Shown here piece after piece: positions 12,925 through 23,714 of a stretch of 64,000 nucleotides of DNA. The DNA is from Cloeon dipterum (Eukaryota; Arthropoda; Insecta; Ephemeroptera; Baetidae). The translations under genes were made by a program, and so were the position numbers. How positions within the stretch are numbered: position 1 is the stretch's first letter; every line of letters begins with the position of its first letter. A model generated the notes under the pieces. It had not been told where the DNA came from. It ran no database searches and saw nothing but the letters and a program-made list of their open reading frames with translations. The stretch covers positions 17,178,545 to 17,242,544 of the forward strand of contig NC_088790.1 of the NCBI RefSeq assembly GCF_949628265.1. The letters run 5' to 3'.

Positions 12925-14680
12925 AGATAAGTTTAACTGATTATGAAAAAAACATATATGGGGTAAATTTTATTTATAAAAATTGATTTTACAATCAATG
13001 GCGACTTCCATATAAAATCATGGACAGTAAAAGTCTCTCACGTTATCACTTTTGGGCGTATGCAATGCTTCTTTTGATCCCATACTCAGAACAATATCGT
13101 GATTTCCGTTCCAGGGCGGCAGCTGCTTTTTTGACTTGACTGGCAGCGGCCGAGCAGAGGGCAGACGTCGGTTGTGCATTGTAATTAATCAGACAAAAAC
13201 CGCAACACACTGCCGCCCGCAACCTTTGTTATATATTTGTACGTATTGACGAATTATTTTTGCTGCCTTGCGCGAGTATAGTCGTTAATTATGATCACGC
13301 AGAGGGCCAATCGCCGGACGCTGGAACTCAGCGCCGAGAGAGGGCTCGGCATGCGGTCTCAAATGAAAAGCACCCTGTGATTATAAATATAGTGTAATGA
13401 AAAGCGGCCTCGCCGTTGCTCCTCTCTTTCAATTGGCAAATAATGCAGCCAAGCACCCATTCGTGATTTTGCCTTTTGCATTCGACCGGCTTTTTTATTT
13501 GTTTGACAAAAGCAGCTGTCAATTTCAAACGCGACTTCTATTGTTGCAACAACAATAATGCCTTTAATAGCCAACTTCAAAAACTGATCGGTCAATTTAA
13601 TGCAAGCATGCAATTTTCAAATCAAATAAGGTCCTATATTGAGCAGATCATTTGAAAGCGCTTAGAGTTTTCTATCTAATAAGCACTATAAAAATTACGC
13701 CGAGCGAGTGAATTGATTTCAATTCTAGACGTTGTTATGTAATTCTTCTTTATTATTCGTTTTTTAAAGCAATTTTGTCGTAACGATTTGTTCAAAATCA
13801 AGGAGTAAACAATGAATTTAGTTGAATGTCGATATTAAAGTGGATTGATACTGCAAAAGCGCCTGGAAAATCCTTGTTGCCCGTGTATGAACTCTTCCCC
13901 TAGGATTCAGTTAAAGCCAAAAGTGACCTAAGTAGCAATGCAAATTATTTTAGAAAAGCTAGCATGATTTTTAAATGGTGAGGACTGTTTGCTTACTTAA
14001 CAAAGAGTTTCCCTAAAAGGATTCATACGCTGTTGGACAGATCTCGACGAGAGGAATAGAAAAATGCCAAGAAAATGTGGTCCAGCGCTGTAAATTTTAG
14101 AGAAAATTTGATTTTTTACAGTACATAGCAAGGTCCCTTTTTATTATTGCAAATTGTAGAACAAATTTTTTATCGATTAACTGCTTAACGCATCTAACAA
14201 TTCAAATAATTATAAACTGCATATCGACCGACTTTAATTTTATCATCTTTGTGGCAAAAATCCAATCAAGATAAAAAATCGTAAATGTGAACATACGCTC
14301 CCTTTTTATTTATCTGATTTTCGTCTGACAGAAATTTGAAGTCCCAAGGGATACAAAAATGCACACGTGCTAATCGCTGTAAGCTGCATCTTTTCCCATC
14401 GGCAGCTGTGTGCTCTTGACAAAAATTATTCACGGCGGCACACACTCCGCTCAAGTAATTCTTCGCACCTCATCGTCCAATAAATTCCGACCCATTAATT
14501 CCGTAAAATGCAACGAAAGTGAGACTGGGGCGACTGCCACCCCGGCGGGCGTGTTGTTTTGGCGAATCGGGGCTGGGGAATAAATATGAAAAATCGCCTC
14601 GGGACCGGTTGCGCGCACGATTATTTTTTACACACGCCAGCGGTCGTTGGCGAGGGGCGGGACGACCGGGGCGGGAGGGG
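12925..14680. other. Noncoding stretch with one GC-rich island
   Basis: No supported gene. The island at about 13,080-13,340 holds a CAGCTG E-box near 13,119, a GTAATTAATCA homeodomain-type site near 13,180, an AACCGCAACAC Runx-like site near 13,199 and a TTAATTATGATCA stretch near 13,285. This is compatible with an enhancer but unproven. The rest is AT-rich and featureless. Confidence 0.35.
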
Positions 14681-14720
14681 GCTTAAAAGGCCGCGGCGCC
14701 GACGGCAACCCTTCAGTTGA
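14680..14720 (+). promoter_or_regulatory. TATA-like plus initiator core promoter
   Basis: TTAAAAG at about 14,682-14,688 lies about 30 bp upstream of TTCAGTT (initiator TCAGTT at 14,713-14,718, A at 14,715 as +1). That is the expected arthropod TATA-to-Inr spacing. The first ATG with downstream coding potential is at 14,724 or 14,742, which leaves a very short leader. Confidence 0.4.
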
Positions 14721-14741
14721 GTCGTGCGAGGAAACGTGGTC

Positions 14742-14911
14742 ATGTCCAAGGCGGTGAAAAAACTCTGCTTCGGCCAGGAGAGCCAGGGCCAGGTGGAGCC
14801 GTGGATTGTGCACTCCCTGGTCAACCACCTCGGTATTTCGCCCGACGAGTTTACCCACTTGCAGGAGGTGGCTGCTATCTTCATAGACACCTTTTACGCC
14901 GACCAAAGAGG
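14742..14911 (+). CDS. Unrecognised small coding exon (first exon)
   Basis: An open frame starts at ATG 14,742 (an in-frame ATG also lies at 14,724) and runs about 57 codons to AGAG|GTTAGG, a plausible splice donor at 14,911/14,912. The peptide begins MSKAVKKLCFGQESQGQ and continues with an amphipathic, acidic stretch (WIVHSLVNHLG, then SPDEFTHLQEVAAIF). It looks like a folded helical protein, but I do not recognise the family. A possible terminal exon is at 15,809-15,852: after an ATCAG acceptor the same phase gives FRVVRQIQPIPDS and a stop. That would make a protein of about 70 residues. The link is weak because the acceptor has a poor polypyrimidine tract. The promoter-like sequence just upstream supports a real gene start. 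It is not a shadow of another gene. Confidence 0.4.
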
Positions 14912-16089
14912 TTAGGGGTTTTTTTTTAAAATAGCAAGAAAATCGTATCATTATTTGTTATATGGTTTCAATGTCAAATTTGGCCAGATAATAATTTCTG
15001 AAAAATTTTGATGCTCACTAACTTGTTCTCCTTGCCAATATTATTTAAATTTTAAAAAGCAAAATTAGAATTACTTTCATTGCATCTAGATCATGCACTG
15101 GAAATTAAAAACAAAACAAAATTACAATTTGCTTATTTTTTAACAGATTAAATTTCTTTAAACGGTTAGGTATTTATTTCTAAGAAGGGCTTTTTCCTTA
15201 TTTCTGGCCAGTAAATACACTGTCTTGAGAATGTAATAGATCGCATTGAACACAGTAGTTTATGAAATCTTCTTATATGTTTCAGAATCATTGGATAGAT
15301 TAGCTTGCTATGGAGATAGGAAAAGCGGAAGGACAAACACATCGTCTGATCTCATTACTTGCTGGTCATCTTTAAATTTTAGAAGGGGTCAAACGGGGAA
15401 ATGTTGATATTTTTATCCGCATTTGCCTTAATTTTATGATAATGTGTAAATAATATCTTACTAAGTCACAATGTAACATAGAAAAACTAGTCCACCATCT
15501 AGTTTTCACATAAATTTATTTTGTAACAAATTTAACAAAGTGATGCACTACTGATATTAAATTATGTCTCATACTCTGTTGGCACCATGATCTCCACATG
15601 ATTAAGTCATTTTCCATACATGTTTTTAAATAAAATACGACTCTTGAGTTGACGATATAGTTCACATGGTTTTTTGTTGTTGAAATTTCCCACAAAGACT
15701 AGATTATATTAATCTACAATCGGTCCATTCTTTTTAACCATTCATTAAACAGTGAATATGCCATCGATAACTGAGATTCTCATAAATGCAAGCTTTTAAA
15801 ATCAGAATTTCGGGTTGTCAGACAAATTCAACCCATACCTGACAGCTGAAGAAAACTTAAGCTGGAAAATCCAACTTCCTGAAAGTTACAAAACAAGGGT
15901 TTTAAAACTAGAAATTAGTACTAAAAATAAAATCTATACGATAATTATGAAAATTATCACTTCCATGTCATTCGTATCAAAAACAAATCTTAAAAATCAA
16001 AATGATTAGAATTTACTCACACTGACTAGCGAAAGCATTCACAAGCGACACATACCAAGAGATTTTTACACCTCTGCTCAGCACATCCG

Positions 16090-16412
16090 GCTATAAGCTC
16101 ACTGGGTCCCAATAATCCTGTTTAGCCGATAATATGGGGCCCGAGTGGCCGCAGAGGAGCTTGGACCCAATCGGTATCCATCTTTCCGCCACCACGCACT
16201 GATGGCTTTTACTGAAACGCCAGGCATTTGCCCCTAATGCCACTGAAAAGGTGCTATTTGAGCGTTTTGAGTCAATAAAGTAACCACCTTTTGCCATCTC
16301 TGACATTGGGCAGCCAATATTAGATTTTTACAAAACGGTCAAATATTTCCGATTTGTCTTGCTACTGTTAAGAGAGCATTAATAATGCGAGCCAACAGGC
16401 TGGTAGAAATAA
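16090..16412 (+). repeat. Dispersed repeat, copy A
   Basis: About 320 bp aligned by eye with 61,805-62,150 (same orientation) and 63,833-64,000 (opposite orientation). Shared blocks include GTGGCYGCAGA, CTTTTGCCATCTCTGACATT and the end block AATGCGAGCCAAC followed by GGCTGGT. Length and structure resemble a SINE or MITE. No open frame of note and no clear target-site duplication was found. Confidence 0.7.
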
Positions 16413-16699
16413 CTAAATCTAGAAAATCTTCCCTAGTCAGTGTGAAAAAATTCAAATTTATTTTGATATTCATTTTTTTGTTACTAATTAAATATTGCAC
16501 ATTTTTAAACTGTAACATTTTTAATCATGATCATTAACTTAAAAAAGTTAAATTATCTGTACCTAAAAATATTCTGACTTAAATAACAGTTTTGTATTTT
16601 AGTCATGCGTTGCAAAATTCAGGTCTTGAGCGTATTTGAGTAAAGAGAAGCGAATGCCAAAATTATTGGACCTATAAACACTCGCGGCACAAATCACAA

Positions 16700-18195
16700 T
16701 CACTTTTCTGGAATGTTTGAGTTGCAGTTGGCGTGATAAATTTTCACCTTTCCCTCGCACGCAAAATAGCGGTCAAAAACCTTGGCGTAACCGTGCTCAC
16801 GCCACCACTGGCACATCTGCCTGTTCCACGCGCACGGCAGCTTAAAAATCAGCTCCGGACTCTTGATGCCCATCAGGGTGAAAAAATCCTGGTCACCCAA
16901 GTGGCCTTTGAACTCAAACTCCCCGGCCAGCTCCTTGACGCTGTCAGGTGAGATGACAGTCTCATAAAAAGCAGACAAACGCATCTTCTCAAGGTCAAGA
17001 AGGACAACACCACTGTTGTAGCCAGCGTAGCCTTCCTCGATGTCGGGCTCACCAATCTGAAATTATATTACAGGGCGTTCAATAAAATTACAGTTTGTAA
17101 TTGGCTGGTTGCAGGGCTCGCCAATTTGCAATGCGCTAAATTGACTCTTCTGCAAACACCCAGCTATTTATTCAAAGAGTAAAAAATCTGCTCCTTCATC
17201 ACAAAAATAATTCTGGAAGGAAAATTAAAAATTTAGTCAACCCGCTTGAAGATGGCTAACCACCGCCCAATCAAGAGAATTTTAATGGCAAATGTTTTTC
17301 TTTTATATTAAGTGTAAAGATTTTTTGTCTTTCAGAAAAAAGCCAACTATTGTAAGACTCACTTTTTGGGGGTTGTCTTTCAGCTTTTTCAGGTAATTGG
17401 AAAACACATGTTTGTAGACAGGCGAGAGCTCTGGGGCGAGGCCGAACATTTGATCATCATTGAACATCTCAAAGAACTGAAAGAGCAGGACAATGTCGGC
17501 CCGGAACTGGACGTCGATGTCGATGAGAAGAACTTGGTTTAGAGTTGAGATTTGGTGCAGGCCGAGGGACAAAAAGAAAAGGTCATCGCTGTAGTAGCTG
17601 CCTGAGGAGGAGCTGAAGTGCGGCTTCATGGCCACCACCACGTCTCTCGCCTTTTCTGACGCCTCTTTCGCACCATAGAAAATAAACTGCAAAAAGGAAA
17701 TTGTTTCAGTTTGAGATGGTAGCAAAATTTCTCAAAAAAAGAGTACATAAAAACTGAAGTCTAATGTACCTTAACAGGTATTTTTGATTGCTGAAAATCA
17801 GTCGAGTTGGAGAATTCAGTCAAAAAGTTTCTGGAATCTTGGTCGCAAATAACATGCAGGTTGATTGGTTTTGAAGCGTACTCCGTGAGAGAAGCAAAAA
17901 AGCGGCGGAAATTGGGGCCCAGGCTGCTCCTGCTTTTCAAGTTGGTCATGATGATGAAGACCTCCAACGCCTGCGCCAGTCCCGGAGGGCGCTGCGCTTC
18001 TGTGGTGGTCGTCGTGTCGTTTAATACATATGATATGAAATCCTCGTTTTTGTTTGGCTCAAAAAGTGCTGGTGTTGTTCCCAGCTGTGTAGCCCGTGGG
18101 TACAGGACGTAGCCCAGCAGCAACAACAGCGTGGCGAGCACCAAGAGCACGCGTTTTCGCCTCAGCATCTCCTCGTTAGAGCAACGCTCTTTCAA
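16700..18195 (-). CDS. XXYLT1: Xyloside xylosyltransferase 1 (XXYLT1)
   Basis: A type II membrane glycosyltransferase of family GT8 type. In the known family it adds the second xylose to O-glucose-linked xylose on EGF repeats of proteins such as Notch, in the endoplasmic reticulum. Three exons: 18,195-17,770, 17,686-17,363 and 17,056-16,700, all phase 0, summing to 1,107 nt (368 aa; the human protein is slightly longer). A short cytoplasmic tail is followed by a leucine-rich signal anchor at about residues 17-31 (VLLVLATLLLLLGYVLY). The DxD metal-binding motif is DID in LLIDIDVQF (exon 2). Exon 3 carries GYAGYNSGVVLLDLEKM and the acceptor-site GHLGDQDFF block. ATG 18,195 was chosen because the frame is open directly into the anchor; a second ATG ten codons in is also possible. 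A TTTATT (minus-strand AATAAA) near 16,460 could be the polyadenylation signal. Confidence 0.9.
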
Positions 18196-19481
18196 TTCCT
18201 TATTCTAATACCAGGTGGGCATCGTTGTTTCATGATCTCTGAAACAACCAAAAAATAATAATAAATGTACATAAATGAAGACCAAAAATTATACAAGACG
18301 ATTTTATGAATCATAATGGAACATCAAGCAAACAAATTTTAAATGTATGGATTTTGAAATGTCAATAAGAAAAAATAATGTCAATTGATATAATATGTAC
18401 CACTGGAGATCAATGATGAAGCTCAAATTTGGCTGCAGAAAAAATTTCCGTGGATTTGTGACAAGATTAAATACTCAGAAAAGCATCATCTGGATCTAGG
18501 TGGACTCGGGCTGATTCTGGCTACAGCTATATTTTTTGTTGTTGTAAACAATGCAATGCAGCCAACATGCAAAGTTTATATTCAGGGAAACGTTTTTTGT
18601 TAATGAACGATGAAAGTCACGACACCTCCTTTTAAATGTTTTAAAATTATTATTCAGGGTTATTTTGACATAAAAATGGTCAGCGGAAAAGTAATGAAAA
18701 TTTTGCTGAAAATTTTTAGTACTTTAGTTTGGTTGGCAATTCTTAACCAAAATTAAAGGCGGTTGGGGAAAAATGTACGAAATTTCCAAGAGAGTGAAAT
18801 AAAAGTTTTAATAGTTTAAATGTGTAAAAATGAAAATAAGACGTCCATTTAACTTACTTCTCACTCGACTCCACATTCAGTTATATTTTTTAAACGACTT
18901 AAAGTTGTCATATGATTATATTATGCCAATAAAACAAACGTATGAAAGGTATATCATCTCTACTTTTTTATTATTTGCAGTAAAAGGGAAAAGGGAGGTG
19001 ATGAAACAAGACATGTATTGCAAGTTTTCTCTTCGATTACCAACCATTCCTTTACCCTAATTTGATTTGTGTCCATATCCATAAACCGATCATTTTGACA
19101 CACAAAAACACATTTTATTTTACATGCACCCCATCCTATTTATTTTGGAGTGTAAGTGTCGTAAATGTATTCATGTTAAATTATCAATTTTTAGAAGTCT
19201 CAGCCAGCCGCGCTAGCTGGCAAATTGTGGGTCACGTGGACAGCCGCTAGCTGCCGCGAATCTGGCTATAATTGCAAGCTGCACCAGCCGCCGGTAAAAA
19301 GGGTTAAAAATTAAAAAGTGCAGGAGAAAAAATCTTCCGGCCCTTTGGGCCATTAAGCACTATAAAATTTAATCAAGTTTAAAAAATTGTGAACGGCGCC
19401 AGAACAATTCGGCTCCTCTATCAATTTTCATTCCTGCGTGAATCTGCAACATTAATTTGTGCTGTGTCAAACGTTTTAAAT
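18196..19481. other. Intergenic region between XXYLT1 and DNAAF4
   Basis: AT-rich. Apart from the dispersed block near 19.2 kb I see no feature. The short open frames at 18.8-19.25 kb have no protein features. It should hold the XXYLT1 promoter and the DNAAF4 3' UTR. Confidence 0.5.
19198..19240 (+). repeat. Short dispersed block shared with 5.3 kb
   Basis: This is the second copy of the TCAGCCAGCC...AAATT.TGGGTCACGTG block described at 5,283. It is followed by a CCGCTAGCTGCCGCG stretch with internal symmetry (CTAGCTGGC before it, GCCGCTAGC after it). Confidence 0.45.
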
Positions 19482-21166
19482 TTAATTGTTTGTTAATTCG
19501 CCGGTAAATGTGGCTAATAGCGAATCCATTGTAAATTGAGGAAGGCTCAGCTTGATTTCCATTGCGCCCTCCTTTCGTCTGCCGCTCCTGCGCAGAGCCA
19601 CTCCGCGGAGTGCCACAAGTTTGGCCCGCATGTCATTTTCAAGCGTCGTGTTCTCCAGTGCCCGAGAGCAGCACTCGATTGCCTGATACCAGTGGCCGAG
19701 ATGCAGGTAGGCCGCGGCCAGCACTAATCGAAGCCCTCCGTGCCAGGGCCGCGTGGACAGCGCGTGGCTAGCCACCGCGGCAGCCCCTTGGTAATTGCCA
19801 CTTTCCACCAGCTCTCTTTGAAATATATACATGAAAATATATAAAAATTGTATATGGGCTAGATTTTGAGACGTACCTCGCTTTTTCGTACATCCATCCT
19901 GGCTCAGAATTGTCGGCCATTTCTGGAGACACACCTGCCAGTTTCATGGCTTCCTTCCTCTCATGCATCCACTGGAAATTTTCTTCAATTTGAGGATTTT
20001 ATAGCAATATTAAATTATTACTTTTTGCTCCATTGGTTCGTGTGATTCTCTTTTAGGTGTTGGAAAAATTCTAGGAGTAAAAGAGACTGACAATTCTAAT
20101 GGTTCTTCTGGATCTTCTATTTCTTCGTCGTCTTTGATTTCTTGGATAGTGACTCCACTACTTTTTCCTTCTGGCTTCACTACATCTCCTTGCGTCTTTT
20201 TATTCTTTTAATGAAGATTGTTCCAATGGCATAGTGGTTGCGAAATAAAATTTTATCTCACCTCATTCTCGTCTGGAAGAGTCTGCTTCCAGTGTAGAGT
20301 GTCCTCCAACGCCTGCTTCACGATCTCCTTTTTTACCCTCTCAACTCTCTGCCTGTTTTCTTCCATCTGCTTCAGTTGCTCATCCACATTTTTCTTGCAC
20401 AATTTATTATTTTTCTCTACGAAACCCCAGTTTTAGACTTATTGTAACACTTTTTTAAAGATTGAATTACTTGCCTTGAATTTCAGATTCTCGCTTTTTA
20501 TGCCACTCTAGTTGCTCTTCTTCAGCATCCCGTCTCAGTTGTTGCTTTTGCTCCTTGGTGAGGTCGGCATTTTCAATCACCTGCCATTCCTTGCCCAACT
20601 CCAACTTGGGCAGGGAGAGCGAAACATGATTGTTGCCAAAGGTCACCTTTGCATCACCAAAGTTTGTTTGCTCAGCAAGAAAAAGCTCGAAAATGTAGGG
20701 TGGCAAGCTAAGCTAGAGAAAATAAACGATTTTTGAAAATTGATACATTGAAATAAAAAAAGTTTCAATAAAATATTAAATTAATTATTTCAAATCGAAT
20801 CAAATCTTTGAAATCAAATCATCATCTACATAGAGGGAGACATTTTCAATTTTACTGTTTGATTTCTATGGAATATTTATCATAATTTAATCCGACCAAT
20901 TTGTTTATATTTTTCATGTTTTAAACATAATAAATTTTTTACTTGGTCATCTGTAATCTTCAGTTAATTTGAGATATATTTTGTAGAGGTAAAATAAAAA
21001 TTTTGGGGGCCAGGTTATTTTTTTAAAATCAAAATACCTTCAGATACTTAGAAGTAATTGTGACGGAACAGTTTTTACTCGATGGACGAACATTGCTGGT
21101 GTTGACCTTCAAAAGCACCGAAGTGGAGTTCTGGTGCCACGAAAAGTCCTTCAAAGTGATCGGCAT
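19482..21166 (-). CDS. DNAAF4: Dynein axonemal assembly factor 4 (DYX1C1)
   Basis: A cytoplasmic co-chaperone for preassembly of axonemal dynein arms, working with HSP90/HSP70 and other DNAAFs (family knowledge). Six exons: 21,166-21,038; 20,712-20,475; 20,416-20,262; 20,204-20,022; 19,971-19,877; 19,815-19,482. They total 1,134 nt, 377 aa. Residues about 1-75 form the p23/CS domain (MPITLKDFSWHQN...YLKLSLPPYIFELFL). A charged coiled-coil-like middle follows (LTKEQKQQLRRDAEEEQLE). Next is the family signature SFTPRIFPTPKRES, then about 110 C-terminal residues with TPR-like helices (GNYQGAAAVASHAL, LGHWYQAIECCSRALE). Intron 2 uses a GC donor (CAAG|GCAAGT); the GT seven bases later would put a stop in frame. 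A perfect RFX X-box lies 61 bp upstream of the ATG. The organism should therefore make motile cilia or flagella. Confidence 0.92.
20470..20475 (-). other. DNAAF4: GC-AG splice donor of DNAAF4 intron 2
   Basis: Reading the minus strand, exon 2 ends CAAG and the intron begins GCAAGT, the strong consensus typical of GC-AG introns. Joining there to the acceptor TAG|AGAAA at 20,416 keeps the frame (GAG AAA AAT). Using the alternative GTAATT donor a few bases downstream gives GAA AAA TAA, a stop. Confidence 0.75.
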
Positions 21167-21226
21167 TTCGCGTCAACAAAGCGAATAAGACAAGAATCGC
21201 AGACAAACAAATTTGCCTTCGCTTAG

Positions 21227-21239
21227 GTTGCCAAGCAAC
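21227..21239. promoter_or_regulatory. RFX X-box upstream of DNAAF4
   Basis: GTTGCCAAGCAAC matches the ciliary X-box consensus (RYYNYY, 1-3 nt, RRNRAC) at every position and is almost palindromic. It lies 61 bp upstream of the DNAAF4 ATG, within the usual distance for RFX-controlled ciliary genes. Confidence 0.8.
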
Positions 21240-23391
21240 AAGAGGGAATAAGTTATTAAGCTATGCCCTGCTTTTATACCATTATTTTCTGGCCAATTGA
21301 GACGTGAATAAAAAAGACAAGGAAAAAGGTAGTTTCTCATTTTTATCGATTTTATTGATAATGATTGCAGCAATATCAACAGTTCAGATCATATTTTTCA
21401 AAACACATGGATTTTCCAGTAAATGCACATGAAATTAAATGTGTTTGCCCGAAATTTTAAAATCACAACACGGTCAATGACGTTCAATTTGAAATAAGAC
21501 GATTAAAAATGTGAACACCAATTAATAGAGCACACGAATTTATCTAATACATTCTAATTTATGGCGTTTATGTTATCCATAGAGAAAATATATGCATATG
21601 CGTGATAACTTCAGTCGTTTACCATCTCCCTGAGGCAATTGTCGTGTACCATTCATTTGGCAAAGTGTGAAGCTAGTAATTGTTGTCTATTTCCCGATAA
21701 ATCGATTGGAAATCTCATAAAAAATTTTGGCAGGGCGGAAGATGTACGTTGATTTGTTTTGTTCGTTTTTTAAAGATTTGTACTAACAATTGTTTCCAGT
21801 ATATAAGTAAGATCCAATGCTATTTTTGTGCACAGAAAACATTGCAAGATTTACACCTAATTTGGCACTATATATATTCCAATTATTCAAACTAACCAGC
21901 TTGAGCATGATTTTCGAGAGCTTCTTTCGCGACACAAAATTTTAGAGAGCTCTTATAATGAAACATCAGAAGACGCACGAAACACATTTCAACGACAAAA
22001 AAATCAACGAGCTTGCAAATTTGCGCGAAAAATCACACTAATTTATACAACGGATTGAGTATTATCTATAGCAAAAATCATAAATCACTAGACGTTTTGA
22101 GCAGAAAAACGAGGAAAAAATTATTTTGCATTGGCGATAAATTGTATAGGCAAAATTACCGTGGCAATAAATTATCGTTTCTGTATTGCAACATAGACGC
22201 AGGGACGACACCGGAACGACGCAGCACTTCAGTCTCCTCAGTTTATTGTGTGATGCATAGTCTAGCACGGCATAATCTAGTGCGTCCCTGCAACTTTCCT
22301 CTTTACTATAGTTTTCATACTGACCCGTGTGTTTGATTGGCTGGGAACCGCGAAAACGCACCTTCCGGGACCACCCACCAAAATACAATCAATATCACCT
22401 TGGAATGGCCCCTTCAGGCTCGGAAGGAACAGCCTCACCTATCAAAATATGTATTGCTATAGCTGCTAAATAAATAGATTTTCGTTCGGAAGTGTCTACG
22501 TGGAAGTTTGAGTATAATAAATATCGTATCATAGCACTCTAATCTATTGTTAAACGGACTTACTTAATTGTATACTGGCAATTACACACTGACCAGAAGT
22601 TTACGTCGCAAAAATGGAGCGTTTCTTCTCTCTGTCTCGTTTTGAAAAATAAGAATAAATTCAAATTGTATGCTTAAAAATAGAACGGTCTACTAAAAAT
22701 TGAAAACTAATCAAGTTGGAGAAATTTTATTTCCCCGAAAATGATTTAAAATTTAGCGTGGACTTGTCTTCATTTTCATCACAGTTTGGAGTCCACAGAA
22801 GGTTAAAAAGTTAAGGAAAAATATCACAAAACTGAACGAAAAACGAGGCAGCATTAAATAAAACCCAACCAGACCAACAAAGCGACTTTTCATATAAGAC
22901 TTTGAAGTAATGGAATTTGTCTTAGGAAATGGGTGGTTTGGAATCTGTCCATGTGAGGCAATCGTCTAAAAATCACAAAAATTACTACATTATAAAAAAT
23001 CCCAAAGGCAAGAATTCAGTAAACGCAGTTTTGCATTATTTACTTAGCCTTCAAATAAATAACAGTAATTCTTTGAGCTAGGTAAACTATTAACGTAAAA
23101 TATCATTAGGCAGATATGTCTCAAAAATGACTTTCTAATTAATAGATTCGAGACGAATCTTTTACTCATTTGCAGCAATTTTTGGTAAGATAATTTGAAT
23201 ACCGAGATTGACCCTTAACTGCGGCCTACCGATGAACTGGCCTTCATGTTCGTGAACAGAAAATTGGACTTAGTCCATTCTTATCTTCCCCCTATTGAGA
23301 CATAATATATAAGTAAAATATTTTTGACAAATTCCAAATCGACCATTTTAAAACAAAAGACATTATGCCATCCCATCTAAGAAGAAAAGAG
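21240..23391. other. Noncoding region between DNAAF4 and lola-like gene
   Basis: No supported coding exon. A GC-richer island at about 22,195-22,440 has an inverted pair GCAGGGACG (22,199-22,207) and CGTCCCTGC (22,283-22,291), with repeated CTAG-containing words between them and an inverted CCAAT box (GATTGGCTGG) near 22,336. It might be a small repeat or a promoter. The right part should contain the 3' UTR of the most distal lola-like isoform. Confidence 0.4.
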
Positions 23392-23714
23392 CTAGTCATG
23401 GTGGGCGTTAGGCGGCGAGTCGGCGCCGCCTGCGTGCGTGGTTGTGTCTACTTTGACATCGTGGTGCAGGTGTGTGCGCTGGTGGTCGCGCAGATGGTGC
23501 CGGTGCTTGAACTTCTTGGTGCACCACATGCACTCAAAACGTGGGTGGACGCCGCACTCGAGCCGTAGGTGCCGCATCAGGTTGCACTTGTGGTTGTAGA
23601 GGCGGCCGCACCGGTGGCATGGGAACGGCGGTCCCAGCCCGCGGATGGCCAGGCTTGACACCAGGGTCGCTGGCAGAGACTCCATCGCCTTCAAACAGTG
23701 GCGTAGCACTGAAC
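23392..23714 (-). CDS. lola-like: lola-like alternative 3' exon D (C2HC + C2H2)
   Basis: This terminal exon starts after GCGCAG with two bases that complete the codon left open by common exon 2 (A|GT), and encodes 107 residues to a stop at 23,392. It has two fingers: CHRCGRLYNHKCNLMRH..EC (C-x2-C-x12-H-x4-C) and CMWCTKKFKHRHHLRDHQRTH (C-x2-C-x12-H-x3-H), the paired arrangement seen in lola isoforms. Spliced to the common exons it gives a 364-aa protein. It is the most distal of four such exons. Histidine-rich finger tips (KHRHH) suggest a DNA specificity different from the other cassettes. Confidence 0.85.

Noticed and set aside
16091-16306. 71-codon minus-strand frame, with a similar frame at 61.9-62.1 kb
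   Set aside because: Both lie in copies of the dispersed repeat; the peptides are not alike between copies, so there is no coding constraint.
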